Shown here one piece after another: positions 1-7,720 of a DNA stretch of 54,194 nt (position 1 is the first letter of the stretch; every line of letters starts with the position of its first letter). The notes beneath the pieces are model-generated. The model made no database searches. It was given only the letters and a program-made list of their open reading frames with translations, and was not told the DNA's origin. Source of the DNA: SAR86 cluster bacterium (GTDB lineage Bacteria; Pseudomonadota; Gammaproteobacteria; Magnimaribacterales; Magnimaribacteraceae); the NCBI GenBank assembly GCA_022447065.1, contig JAKUUM010000014.1, positions 1-54,194 of the forward strand, read 5' to 3'. Made by a program: the position numbers and the translations under genes.

Positions 1-2
1 AT

Positions 3-65
3 GATGCTAATACTCATAACCCAGTTGGTAGGATTATCAAAGTAGGTATTGATTATAAGCTGTAA
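3..65 (+). CDS. C-terminal end of an outer-membrane beta-barrel receptor (partial)
   Basis: The window opens inside a reading frame on the plus strand whose last 20 codons read DANTHNPVGRIIKVGIDYKL before a TAA stop. A short amphipathic strand of the type GR-x-h-x-h-G-h-x-Y-x-h at the extreme C terminus is typical of TonB-dependent receptors, where it forms the last barrel strand recognised by the Bam machinery. A strong terminator follows 22 bases later, so this is the end of a transcription unit. Only the tail is visible, so the substrate cannot be inferred. Another outer-membrane barrel family is possible. Confidence 0.55.
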   Translation, partial: DANTHNPVGRIIKVGIDYKL

Positions 66-87
66 TAAAAAGTAGACTTAACATCTA

Positions 88-121
88 AAGAGAAGGCCTC
101 AGTTAGAGGCCTTCTTTTTTT
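88..121 (+). terminator. Rho-independent terminator after the receptor gene
   Basis: A perfect 10-bp stem, AGAAGGCCTC at 91-100 and GAGGCCTTCT at 106-115, encloses the 5-base loop AGTTA. It runs straight into a T-tract ending at 121, and the flanking A residues at 88-89 can extend the stem against those T residues. This is the clearest intrinsic terminator in the window. It ends only 14 bases before the ATG of the next gene. Confidence 0.9.
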
Positions 122-135
122 GTAGGCAGATATTT

Positions 136-1344
136 ATGAATAATATTAGCGATAGAGATCCTAGCTATGCCTGGGTAATGGTTGCTTGCGTTTTTATCTT
201 AAGCGCTCTCTCTTTTGGTACTTTGGCTTCCTTATCTGTGTTCCTGAAGCCTCTTTCTCTAGAGTTTGGTTGGTCTCGAGGACAAGCCTCGTTCGGTTAC
301 ACTGTCATTTCTTTTGCCTCTGCTTTATTTGGGGTTTTTTGGGGCTATATCGCTGATAAATATGGCACTCGTTGGTTTGGGATCGTTGCAGCCTTAGCGA
401 TGTCTTTGTCCTTATTTTTATTGAGTAAACAAACCAGCATTTACCATTTTTATGGATTTTATTTTCTGTTTGGCGCTTTTGGAAATGCAATGGTCACAGC
501 TCCCTTATTTGCCAATGTTGGTTTTTGGTTTCGTAAAAACCCTGGATTAGCTTTGGGAATCACAGCTGCTGGTGGGGCAGTGGGGCAGGGCTTAATCCCT
601 TATTATTCTGGAGTAATCATCGAAACTGATGGTTGGCAAGCTGCTTATTATTTTATGGCAATTATTTATCTAGCCATAGCCATTCCAGCTGCATTGTTTA
701 TCAGGGAGTCGCCTTGGCGGGAGCAAGCTCGAACTTCTTTAGTGGAAGAACCTAGAGATTTTCCTTTGTCTGAAAAAGAAGCTATAACTTGGCTTTGTTC
801 GGCCGTTATATTCTGTTGTATCTGCATGTCAGTTCCAATTGTCCATTTGGTTCCGTTATTAACAGACACTGAATTTTCGATGGAGTTTGCAACCAGTGTC
901 TTAATGGTTCTGATGTTTTGTGGAGCTTTTGGAAGAATCTTAGGAGGAAAGTTAGGGGATATGATTGGAGCCTTACCTGCTTACATACTCATGTCTTTAG
1001 GTCAGGCCATCTCTGTAATATGGTTTCCTTATATAACTGACCCTATGGGACTATATCTTTTGGCTGCCTTTTTTGGGTTTACTTACTCAGGTGTTATGTC
1101 CAGCATTTTAGTTTGCACAAGAATGATGGTGTCGGCGAAGTTTGCGGGAAGAGCCAATAGCATAGGATCTTTTTTTGGCTGGTTAGGTATGGGAATGGGG
1201 GGCTTTTTTGGCGGATATTTTTTTGATTTATATGGTGATTATTTCTGGTCCTTTGCTTTTGCTTCCATTATGGGAGGTATTAATTTACTGGTCTTATTAA
1301 GATTTCTGGCCAGAATAAATAGTAGAAAGGTTGTTACTGAGTAG
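136..1344 (+). CDS. MFS transporter, monocarboxylate/oxalate-formate antiporter-like
   Basis: This 402-residue protein is an inner-membrane carrier of the major facilitator superfamily. About twelve hydrophobic segments are visible, with a hydrophilic central loop around residues 190-215 that separates the two six-helix halves. The loop between helices 2 and 3 has the MFS signature GYIADKYGTRW near residues 74-84. The early FLKPLSLEFGWSRGQAS stretch is typical of the MCT/YcxA-like branch, which usually moves small organic acids. Only a weak ribosome site (AGGCAG) precedes the ATG. The preceding terminator leaves almost no room for a separate promoter. It converges on the next MFS gene with nine bases between stops. 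Substrate unknown. Confidence 0.85.
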   Translation: MNNISDRDPSYAWVMVACVFILSALSFGTLASLSVFLKPLSLEFGWSRGQASFGYTVISFASALFGVFWGYIADKYGTRWFGIVAALAMSLSLFLLSKQTSIYHFYGFYFLFGAFGNAMVTAPLFANVGFWFRKNPGLALGITAAGGAVGQGLIPYYSGVIIETDGWQAAYYFMAIIYLAIAIPAALFIRESPWREQARTSLVEEPRDFPLSEKEAITWLCSAVIFCCICMSVPIVHLVPLLTDTEFSMEFATSVLMVLMFCGAFGRILGGKLGDMIGALPAYILMSLGQAISVIWFPYITDPMGLYLLAAFFGFTYSGVMSSILVCTRMMVSAKFAGRANSIGSFFGWLGMGMGGFFGGYFFDLYGDYFWSFAFASIMGGINLLVLLRFLARINSRKVVTE

Positions 1345-1353
1345 AGAAGTAGT

Positions 1354-2631
1354 TTAAGCAGAAAAATAACTTTCAAGATTCTTCTTATCATCTTTATATC
1401 TTCTACCTGCTAAATAATAGCAAGGAATTGAAGCGGCACTTATAAAGGTAAAGATTATTAGAGTCCAAGTATAAGGCTCATCAAAATTATTAGCTTTCAT
1501 ATAATCTACACAGAAACCTCCGCCCAAAGATCCTGCTGTCAGGCCGATAAGATTTAAGGTTAGTATATAAAATGCAACAACGGTTGCTCTTATGTTATTA
1601 GGCACTAGTTCTTGAACTACTGAGAAGGTAGGTCCAAAAAAGCACCCTAACTGGAAAAATCCAAGAACTACCCCAGTCCAAAATATGACAGTATTGGGAT
1701 CAACAAATCGGTAGTAGATGAAAATTGGAAAAGTAATCAAAGATAACCAAAAAAGAAACATAGGCCTTCCTTGATTAGTTTTTTCTTGCCACCAGTCACT
1801 TACCACACCGCCAAACAAATTACCTGACATCCCAGCTACGACTCCTATCCAGCCTGTAATTTGAGCTATCTCAGAACGTTCAAACCCTCTTTCTTGGACA
1901 AACCATAGTTGCTCAAAAACTGCAGCCCCAAGGACTATGTGGTAAAGAACGCCGGCGAGGATAGTGAATCTAAGGGCTGAGGAAGCTTTAAGTGCTCGGA
2001 ATAGAGTAAATACTATTTTTAGTGTTGATGCATAAGAAAGTGAAGGTTTTTCTTCTATAGTCTGAGCATCTTTTCTGGGTCTTTCTTTAAAAAATAGGGT
2101 ACTTAAACCAAGCAATAGACCAATCCCTCCTAGAAGATAAAAACAGTTCCTCCACCCTAATGATTCACCTAAGTATCCTGCAATTAAAAGGCTTACCCCA
2201 ACACCGATAGGAACACCCATATAATAGAAACCAGCTGCGAAGCCCATTCTTTTCTCTGGAAAGGTATCAGAAAGCAGTGACATAGAAGTTGGTGTTAAAA
2301 TCGATTCTCCTACACCTATAAACATTCTAGGAAGTGCCATGGTTACAAAGCCTTTAGCGGCACCAGTTAGGCCAGTAAAAATACTCCATAAAACTACCCC
2401 AAATGCAATTAGCCTAGGCCTATTGACCATATCAGCTAACACTCCCATGAATATTCCCATGACTGAATAAAAGAATATAAAAGCTAGGCTCGTTAGAAAT
2501 CCAAATTGAATATCTGTTAGACCCAAATCCGGAACTATAAAATTAGCAAAGCTAGCTATTAACTGCCTATCAACAAAGTTAAGCATATTTAAAAGGGTTA
2601 AGAAAAATAGTAAAGGGTAGGCTTTTTTCAA
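1354..2631 (-). CDS. MFS transporter, spinster-like
   Basis: This 425-residue inner-membrane carrier has the MFS fold with about twelve hydrophobic segments. Near the N terminus NFVDRQ and then GVLADMVNRPR, together with PRMFIGVGES in helix 4, match the bacterial spinster-like (Spns) branch. That branch is often found beside genes for breakdown of aromatic, lipid or steroid compounds. The frame begins at a TTG codon (AAACTTTGAAAAAAGCC on the coding strand). The first ATG in frame lies inside the first membrane helix, so TTG is preferred. It is transcribed in the same direction as the esterase, HCCA-like and GST genes upstream, with 23 bases separating it from the esterase gene, so it may be the transporter of that cluster. 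Confidence 0.85.
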   Translation of the reverse strand: MKKAYPLLFFLTLLNMLNFVDRQLIASFANFIVPDLGLTDIQFGFLTSLAFIFFYSVMGIFMGVLADMVNRPRLIAFGVVLWSIFTGLTGAAKGFVTMALPRMFIGVGESILTPTSMSLLSDTFPEKRMGFAAGFYYMGVPIGVGVSLLIAGYLGESLGWRNCFYLLGGIGLLLGLSTLFFKERPRKDAQTIEEKPSLSYASTLKIVFTLFRALKASSALRFTILAGVLYHIVLGAAVFEQLWFVQERGFERSEIAQITGWIGVVAGMSGNLFGGVVSDWWQEKTNQGRPMFLFWLSLITFPIFIYYRFVDPNTVIFWTGVVLGFFQLGCFFGPTFSVVQELVPNNIRATVVAFYILTLNLIGLTAGSLGGGFCVDYMKANNFDEPYTWTLIIFTFISAASIPCYYLAGRRYKDDKKNLESYFSA

Positions 2632-2654
2632 GTTTTGTTTTTAAATTTTATTGT

Positions 2655-3782
2655 TTAAAGGCAGTCGTAAGTGGCATTGATAAGTTCAATTGATCGACCA
2701 TCAGCATTGAAGTTATCTAACATCCTATTCATAACGTAAGCTACACCAATATTATTTTCAGGATCGGCAAAGGCACAGGAGCCACCATAGCCTGAATGAC
2801 CAAATGCCCTTTCAACAGGCCCATAAATTACTTTGTGTTTATTAAGAATAAAACCCACTCCCCACCTAACAGAGACTGCTAAAACCAAATCTCTTCCTTC
2901 AATCTGCATTGTAGTCATTTTTTCAACCGTATCATCGGCAAGAAGTTTTAAGTTATCATTTTTTGGAACTATTAAACTATAGAGCTTTGCTAATCCAGTT
3001 GCGTTGCCTTGGCCATTTGCAGCAGGTATTTCTGCTTGTCTCCACTCTCTCGTATTCTGAATATTTAAAGTACCTGCAGAATTTCGCAAAGCTTTTTGAG
3101 CATCTGTTAGTTTAACTTGTTCCGTTTCAGAATTATCATTAGGAGTTATTTCGAAAGGGACTAACTCGGCAACTCTATGATCTTCAGATTCAGGTAATCC
3201 AATGTAGAAACTAATATCATTTCCATAGCCCATTTCTTCTCTAAAGAAAGTTCCTATTTTTTTACCTGTTACTCTTAGAATTAATTCAGCTACCAGCCAA
3301 CCAAAAGTCATCGAATGATAACCAGAGGCAGAGCCTGGCTCCCAGATTGGGGTCATGCCAGCTAACTTTTCCGCCATAATACTTTGATCGTAATAATCTT
3401 CAACGTTTCTTGTTTCAGGAGAACAAATACCAGCCTGATGAGACAAAAGCATAGCCACGGTTATGTCTTCTTTTCCATGGGTAGCAAATTCAGGCCAATA
3501 GGTACCAACTTTTTCTTCATAATTAATCAGACCTTTTTCCATGGCTAAGGCAGCACATAAAGCGGCTACTCCTTTGGTGGTGGAATAGACCGTTACTATA
3601 GTTTCCTTTTCCCAAGGTTTAGTTCTGTCTTGATCCTGATAGCCTCCCCATAAATCCACTATGGGTCTTCCATCTTGATAAACTGCAAAGCAGGAACCTA
3701 TTTCTCGATCTTCTTTGTATAACTTTTGAAAAGTTTCCTTGACCTTGTTAAATTTTGGATCGCATTCTCCGTGAACTTCCAT
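2655..3782 (-). CDS. Serine hydrolase of the beta-lactamase/family VIII esterase fold
   Basis: This 375-residue cytoplasmic protein has the three active-site elements of class C beta-lactamase-like hydrolases: the nucleophile motif S67-T-T-K70, a Y155-H-S157 element in the place of YxN, and H329-S-G331 in the place of KTG. Having HSG instead of KTG is more usual for family VIII carboxylesterases and EstB-like enzymes than for true beta-lactamases. No signal peptide is visible, which also argues against antibiotic resistance. A good ribosome site (GGAGA) precedes the ATG. It lies nine bases after the tandem HCCA-like gene in the same direction, so the two are probably co-transcribed. A role as an ester or lactone hydrolase in the local catabolic cluster is inference. 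Confidence 0.85.
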   Translation of the reverse strand: MEVHGECDPKFNKVKETFQKLYKEDREIGSCFAVYQDGRPIVDLWGGYQDQDRTKPWEKETIVTVYSTTKGVAALCAALAMEKGLINYEEKVGTYWPEFATHGKEDITVAMLLSHQAGICSPETRNVEDYYDQSIMAEKLAGMTPIWEPGSASGYHSMTFGWLVAELILRVTGKKIGTFFREEMGYGNDISFYIGLPESEDHRVAELVPFEITPNDNSETEQVKLTDAQKALRNSAGTLNIQNTREWRQAEIPAANGQGNATGLAKLYSLIVPKNDNLKLLADDTVEKMTTMQIEGRDLVLAVSVRWGVGFILNKHKVIYGPVERAFGHSGYGGSCAFADPENNIGVAYVMNRMLDNFNADGRSIELINATYDCL

Positions 3783-3791
3783 TTATTTCTC

Positions 3792-5123
3792 CTATTTATT
3801 TAAGCGATTAATTATCTCTTCTTCTATTAACCAAATTCTGTCTTGGCCCCAAGTAGTAAAGGTGTCTCCTCCACCTACTAGCCTGAAAGAGGGCACCCCC
3901 CAAGAATAACCTTCATACATAATTAATCTATTTTCTTCTAGCACTTCTTTCCAGTTACCTGTGTCTAGGTGTTTCTTAGCTTCTGCCCATTTCAAGCCCA
4001 GATCTTCTATCAAAGCCTTTAAATAGGTATTGTTTCCTATGTCTTCAGCTTTTCTAAAAGAAGAAATCATTAGCTTACAAATATATTCAAATCCTTGCCC
4101 CTGTTCATCTACCCATGGAAAAAGTGAATAAGCTCTTTCAGCTGGTTTACCTAATGGGCTCATTACTTTTCCAAATGGAACGCCATATTTTCTGGCCTCT
4201 CTAGCACTATCCTTGAATATATATTTTCCTTTGTAACTAGGAATAGTCATATTTCTCATAAGCATAGGTAAAACAGGTTTAGTAACAATTTCAATCGGAT
4301 ATTTTTCTTTAAGTCCTTTTATTCTCTCTAGAGATATTGAGGTATAGGGGCTATTTAAAGACGGGTAAAACTCCAATTTAAGATTGGATTGGGTTGGAAT
4401 ATCAACTGCGTTGGTTTTTTTTCTTTCAGAAATGTAGGTCGTCTCTATACTTTTTTTCAAACCTAAATCTTTCAGTCTATCCTCTAGGTGATCAAGACGA
4501 TCCACGCCCCAATAAAGTTCCCCCTCGTAACTGAAGGTAGATCCCATATAAGCTTCTACTTCAGTCCTTTTTTCTTCATTTTTGGAAATGACAGAGAGAG
4601 CTGACTCTTCTGAAAGAGTTTTTTCATTTATTAAAGCCTTTAGAGCTGCCTCATTATCAGACCAAACTAGGGTACTAATATCAGCTATACAAGATATAAA
4701 TTCATCCTTTTTAAGATCGCACAGTATCCTTTGTGCCAATGAAATTATTTTGTCATTGGGCAACTGATTAATTGGAAATTCTAATCCATAAAAAGGAGCT
4801 ATCCTAATTGCATCAGTTAGACAATATTTTCTGTACATACTGGGTTCATGAACAGTTTTACTAGGAGGTTCACCTACCACTAGAGGCACAAGATCTGCAG
4901 CATACTCTGCCTTAAAGTTACGAATTAGTTGAGCTGTTATATGTGAATACGGGTCTGATAATTCATGAAAATAAAATACTTCATGAGGCCTACCTTCTTT
5001 TTGCCTAACTTCTTCTTTTTCTACTCTTTTTCTAAAAAGAACGTCTGGGTCAGACCAATTTAGGAAAACTCTAGGCATAACGTTTCTAGCTATGACATTC
5101 CTAATACTTGAGAATATTGACAT
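3792..5123 (-). CDS. Tandem HCCA-isomerase/kappa-GST (DsbA-like) protein
   Basis: This 443-residue protein holds two copies of the thioredoxin-like fold of the 2-hydroxychromene-2-carboxylate isomerase/kappa-class GST family. Copy 1 starts near residue 48 with VFYFHELSDPYS (S56-DPY-S60). Copy 2 starts near residue 248 with LEFYPSLNSPYTS. Both have the beta strand followed by a Ser-Pro-Tyr element at the start of the first helix, where this family binds glutathione. Each copy also has the late G-VPSF/VP-type cis-proline region; in copy 2 it is YSWGVPSFRL. Typical family members are about 200 residues with one domain, so this is a duplication-fusion. No signal peptide is seen. It sits between the GST and esterase genes in one direction. 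Reaction unknown. Confidence 0.75.
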   Translation of the reverse strand: MSIFSSIRNVIARNVMPRVFLNWSDPDVLFRKRVEKEEVRQKEGRPHEVFYFHELSDPYSHITAQLIRNFKAEYAADLVPLVVGEPPSKTVHEPSMYRKYCLTDAIRIAPFYGLEFPINQLPNDKIISLAQRILCDLKKDEFISCIADISTLVWSDNEAALKALINEKTLSEESALSVISKNEEKRTEVEAYMGSTFSYEGELYWGVDRLDHLEDRLKDLGLKKSIETTYISERKKTNAVDIPTQSNLKLEFYPSLNSPYTSISLERIKGLKEKYPIEIVTKPVLPMLMRNMTIPSYKGKYIFKDSAREARKYGVPFGKVMSPLGKPAERAYSLFPWVDEQGQGFEYICKLMISSFRKAEDIGNNTYLKALIEDLGLKWAEAKKHLDTGNWKEVLEENRLIMYEGYSWGVPSFRLVGGGDTFTTWGQDRIWLIEEEIINRLNK

Positions 5124-5147
5124 AACTAATTGAATTTAATAGATATT

Positions 5148-6173
5148 TTATGTTAATAAATCTAGACAATTAGCTTCTGAAAGGATACTTGTTAACGCTT
5201 CATTACCTTTAAAAGTATCGTATTTTTTCTTTAAAACTGCTAAAGACTTCACATGATATTTTTGAGGGCCTCCAATGGAATGTTTGAATTCTTTACCTTG
5301 TAAAGTTACGGAAATTTCTTCTTGTTCTGCTTGCATTGATTTTGTTATCGCCGAAGTCCAAGGGAGAAATACTTCTCCTATCTCTTCTTTAAGTATTGGC
5401 TTTAAAGTAGAAGAGAGAGATTCCCAAGATTCGTAGTCACCTTCATCTTTTGGATTTAGCATCCTAACTATCCATGGAAGTAAATCTGAATAATCCTTTT
5501 CAATAAATTTTCTTGGCGTCGGATCTGTCCACGCGTTATAAATCTGACCCCATAATCCGAAATCAGCATAAGAAGGTCTATATCCGAATATGTATTTTCT
5601 TTTTTTCAAATGCTCATTAAGTTTAGAAAGTAAATTGTGAAAAGAGTCGGTAATTTGATTTTCTGTATTTTCATTAGAGCCTATTACCCATAATCTATTA
5701 CTCATCCTTCCCTTAATAGTTTTGGCTATTTTGTTTTTCATCAAAGTATTAACTATAGGGAAAAATTTAATGTAAATGGGAAGATTGGTTTCAGCTATTC
5801 TTCTGCTGGCAGAATTCTGATCTACTTCCGCCTTCCATCGGTAGTGGAACATATGTTTGTTCCCCCATTCATCAGAATATTCCTCTAGGAGAATGGAAAT
5901 AAATTTTAGAACTTCATTATCTGGGTTGGCTTTAGGTTCAGGAAAAAGTTCTTCCATCCTATCCATAATGGGAGTTGAATCTTGTATGCCTTCTTTTTCT
6001 GGCGTAACCACTAAAGGTACGATTGGTAGTTTTGCATATTTTTGAAATTCATCTGCAGTTGAAGGACTCCTTACTACCCATACGTGAGGTATATTCTTAT
6101 ACCTGAAATAAGATCTAGTTTTAACTGAATAAGGAGACAATTCAGCACCAAAGATTTTGTATTTTTCAGACAT
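5148..6173 (-). CDS. Glutathione S-transferase family protein
   Basis: This soluble protein of about 341 residues has a GST N-terminal thioredoxin domain. S13-P14-Y15-S16 lies at the start of helix 1, the cis-proline P53 sits in LPIVPLVV, and D65-S66 is the usual glutathione-gamma-glutamyl binding pair. The C-terminal helical domain includes IFGYRPSYADFGLWGQ, the conserved GST helix-6 N-capping region. It is about 100 residues longer than a normal GST, with a C-terminal extension of unknown role. The frame is open 37 codons further upstream, but that extension would overlap the divergent oxygenase gene and its N terminus does not fit the fold, so ATG at 6173 is chosen. Resemblance to etherase-type GSTs is possible but unproven. 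Confidence 0.75.
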   Translation of the reverse strand: MSEKYKIFGAELSPYSVKTRSYFRYKNIPHVWVVRSPSTADEFQKYAKLPIVPLVVTPEKEGIQDSTPIMDRMEELFPEPKANPDNEVLKFISILLEEYSDEWGNKHMFHYRWKAEVDQNSASRRIAETNLPIYIKFFPIVNTLMKNKIAKTIKGRMSNRLWVIGSNENTENQITDSFHNLLSKLNEHLKKRKYIFGYRPSYADFGLWGQIYNAWTDPTPRKFIEKDYSDLLPWIVRMLNPKDEGDYESWESLSSTLKPILKEEIGEVFLPWTSAITKSMQAEQEEISVTLQGKEFKHSIGGPQKYHVKSLAVLKKKYDTFKGNEALTSILSEANCLDLLT

Positions 6174-6212
6174 CAACTTTTCTTCAAAATTTAATTGAAC
6201 ATAATAACCAGT

Positions 6213-6240
6213 TTGATTCATTAAACAAATAAGACATAAT
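6213..6240 (+). promoter_or_regulatory. Candidate sigma70 promoter of the carotenoid-oxygenase gene
   Basis: TTGATT at 6213-6218 and CATAAT at 6235-6240 are separated by 16 bases and match the -35 and -10 consensus at four and five of six positions. Transcription would begin near 6247, just before the strong ribosome site GGAGGTG at 6249-6255. The resulting leader would be unusually short. The site lies in the 86-base gap between the divergent GST and oxygenase genes. Confidence 0.4.
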
Positions 6241-6259
6241 TCTGGCTTGGAGGTGCTAA

Positions 6260-7714
6260 TTGGCAAAATCTGAAGTTTTAACAAATGTAGTTGATTTTGG
6301 TGACAACCCTTATCTCGTAGGGCCTCATGAGCCTATAAGACAAGAATTAGACAGACCAGACCTTCAATACATTGGAGAGATTCCTGAAGACTTTTCAGGA
6401 ATTTATATTAGAAATGGACCCAACCAAAGATTTGCTCCTTACGGGCTGCATCATTGGTTTGATGGAGATGGAATGGTACATTCAGCCCAATTCAAAGATG
6501 GTGGGGTTTGTTACAGAAATAAATGGATTAAAACTAAAGCATTAGAAATTGAACTTGATGAAGGAAAATCAGTTTGGCCTGGTCTAATGGATTCTCCAGA
6601 CCGAAAACTAAAGACCAGCTGGGGGTCTGACCTTTGGTTAAAAGATAATTCAAATACCGATATTTCTATTCATGCAGGCAAAGCAGTTTCTACTTTTTAT
6701 CAGTGTGGAGATGCGTACACCTTGGATCCTGTAACTTTAGAAACTCTCGGAAAGCTCGATTTAAAATCTTCAGGAGCAAGGCAAATGTCTGCTCATTGCC
6801 TGACAGATGAAGATAACGGAGACTTACTCTTTTTTGATTATGCGGTGAAACCACCTTATATGAGTTATGGAGTATTTAATAAGGAAGCTGAATTAGTTCA
6901 TTACACTCCAATAGATTTACCTGGAGCAAGGTTGCCGCATTCTATGGCATTTACTAAAAATTATTCAATACTAATGGATTTACCTATGTTCTGGGATCCA
7001 AAACTTCTGGAAAAAGATATACACAAAGTGTCTTTTTATCCTGAGATGCAAAGTAGGTTTGGGATTATTGAAAGAATGGCTTCAGGAAATACCATACGAT
7101 GGTTTAAAGCTGATCCTTGTTATATTTACCACGTCATTAATTCTTGGGAAGAAGAACAAGAGATTGTTCTGGATGTTTGTAGAATGTCTTCTCCTGTTCC
7201 CAGCAAAAATATTCGCCAGAAATTATCCGGGCCTTATGGAGCGATGTTGGCGTGGTTAAAGTTAGATGCTTGTTATCACCGTTATAGGTTTAATTTAGAA
7301 ACAGGAGAAACAAAAGAAGAAAGGCTAAATGATCTTTTAAGTGAGTTTCCTGTAATCAATAATAGATTCGGAGGTCTAAGTTCTCGTTACAGTTATCACG
7401 TAACGCTGGCTGATACAGGCGTGATTCTATTTGATGGTCTTGTTAAGATGGATAGTGTTACAGGGAAGAGTCAGAATTATAAATTTCCCAAAGGAGAATA
7501 TGGGAGTGAATTACAATTTGCTCCACGAAATAACTGCCATTCAGAAGACGACGGATATCTAATCACCTTTGTTACAAATATGGAAAGTGGTAAAGGGGAA
7601 ATTCAAGTTTTTCCTGCTGAGGATCCCTCAAAAGGACCCTTGTCTAGAATTATTGTACCCCAGCAAATACCTCCCGGATTTCACAGTAGCTATGTTTTGC
7701 CAGAAAATTTATAA
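6260..7714 (+). CDS. Carotenoid oxygenase (CCD/lignostilbene dioxygenase) family enzyme
   Basis: This 484-residue non-heme iron dioxygenase has the seven-bladed propeller family signature. The four iron-binding histidines are recognisable as H179 (SAHC), H227 (LPHSM), H291 (IYHVINSWEE) and H475 near the C terminus (PPGFHSSY). Family members cleave a carbon-carbon double bond in carotenoids, apocarotenoids or stilbenes such as lignostilbene. The start is TTG, supported by the ribosome site GGAGGTG at 6249-6255, and the residues after it fit the family N terminus (NPYLVGPHEPI, then FSGIYIRNGPN). Six bases separate it from the S9 peptidase gene. No rhodopsin or carotenoid biosynthesis gene is visible, so retinal formation is not supported by context. 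With GST and HCCA-like neighbours, an aromatic stilbene substrate is at least as likely. Confidence 0.9.
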   Translation: MAKSEVLTNVVDFGDNPYLVGPHEPIRQELDRPDLQYIGEIPEDFSGIYIRNGPNQRFAPYGLHHWFDGDGMVHSAQFKDGGVCYRNKWIKTKALEIELDEGKSVWPGLMDSPDRKLKTSWGSDLWLKDNSNTDISIHAGKAVSTFYQCGDAYTLDPVTLETLGKLDLKSSGARQMSAHCLTDEDNGDLLFFDYAVKPPYMSYGVFNKEAELVHYTPIDLPGARLPHSMAFTKNYSILMDLPMFWDPKLLEKDIHKVSFYPEMQSRFGIIERMASGNTIRWFKADPCYIYHVINSWEEEQEIVLDVCRMSSPVPSKNIRQKLSGPYGAMLAWLKLDACYHRYRFNLETGETKEERLNDLLSEFPVINNRFGGLSSRYSYHVTLADTGVILFDGLVKMDSVTGKSQNYKFPKGEYGSELQFAPRNNCHSEDDGYLITFVTNMESGKGEIQVFPAEDPSKGPLSRIIVPQQIPPGFHSSYVLPENL

Positions 7715-7720
7715 GAGCTG

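Noticed and set aside
2655-3782. Antibiotic-resistance beta-lactamase
   Set aside because: The HSG motif in place of KTG and the absence of a signal peptide fit family VIII esterases better.
6174-6284. 37-residue N-terminal extension of the GST
   Set aside because: It would overlap the divergent oxygenase gene and its promoter, and the GST fold begins right after the ATG at 6173.
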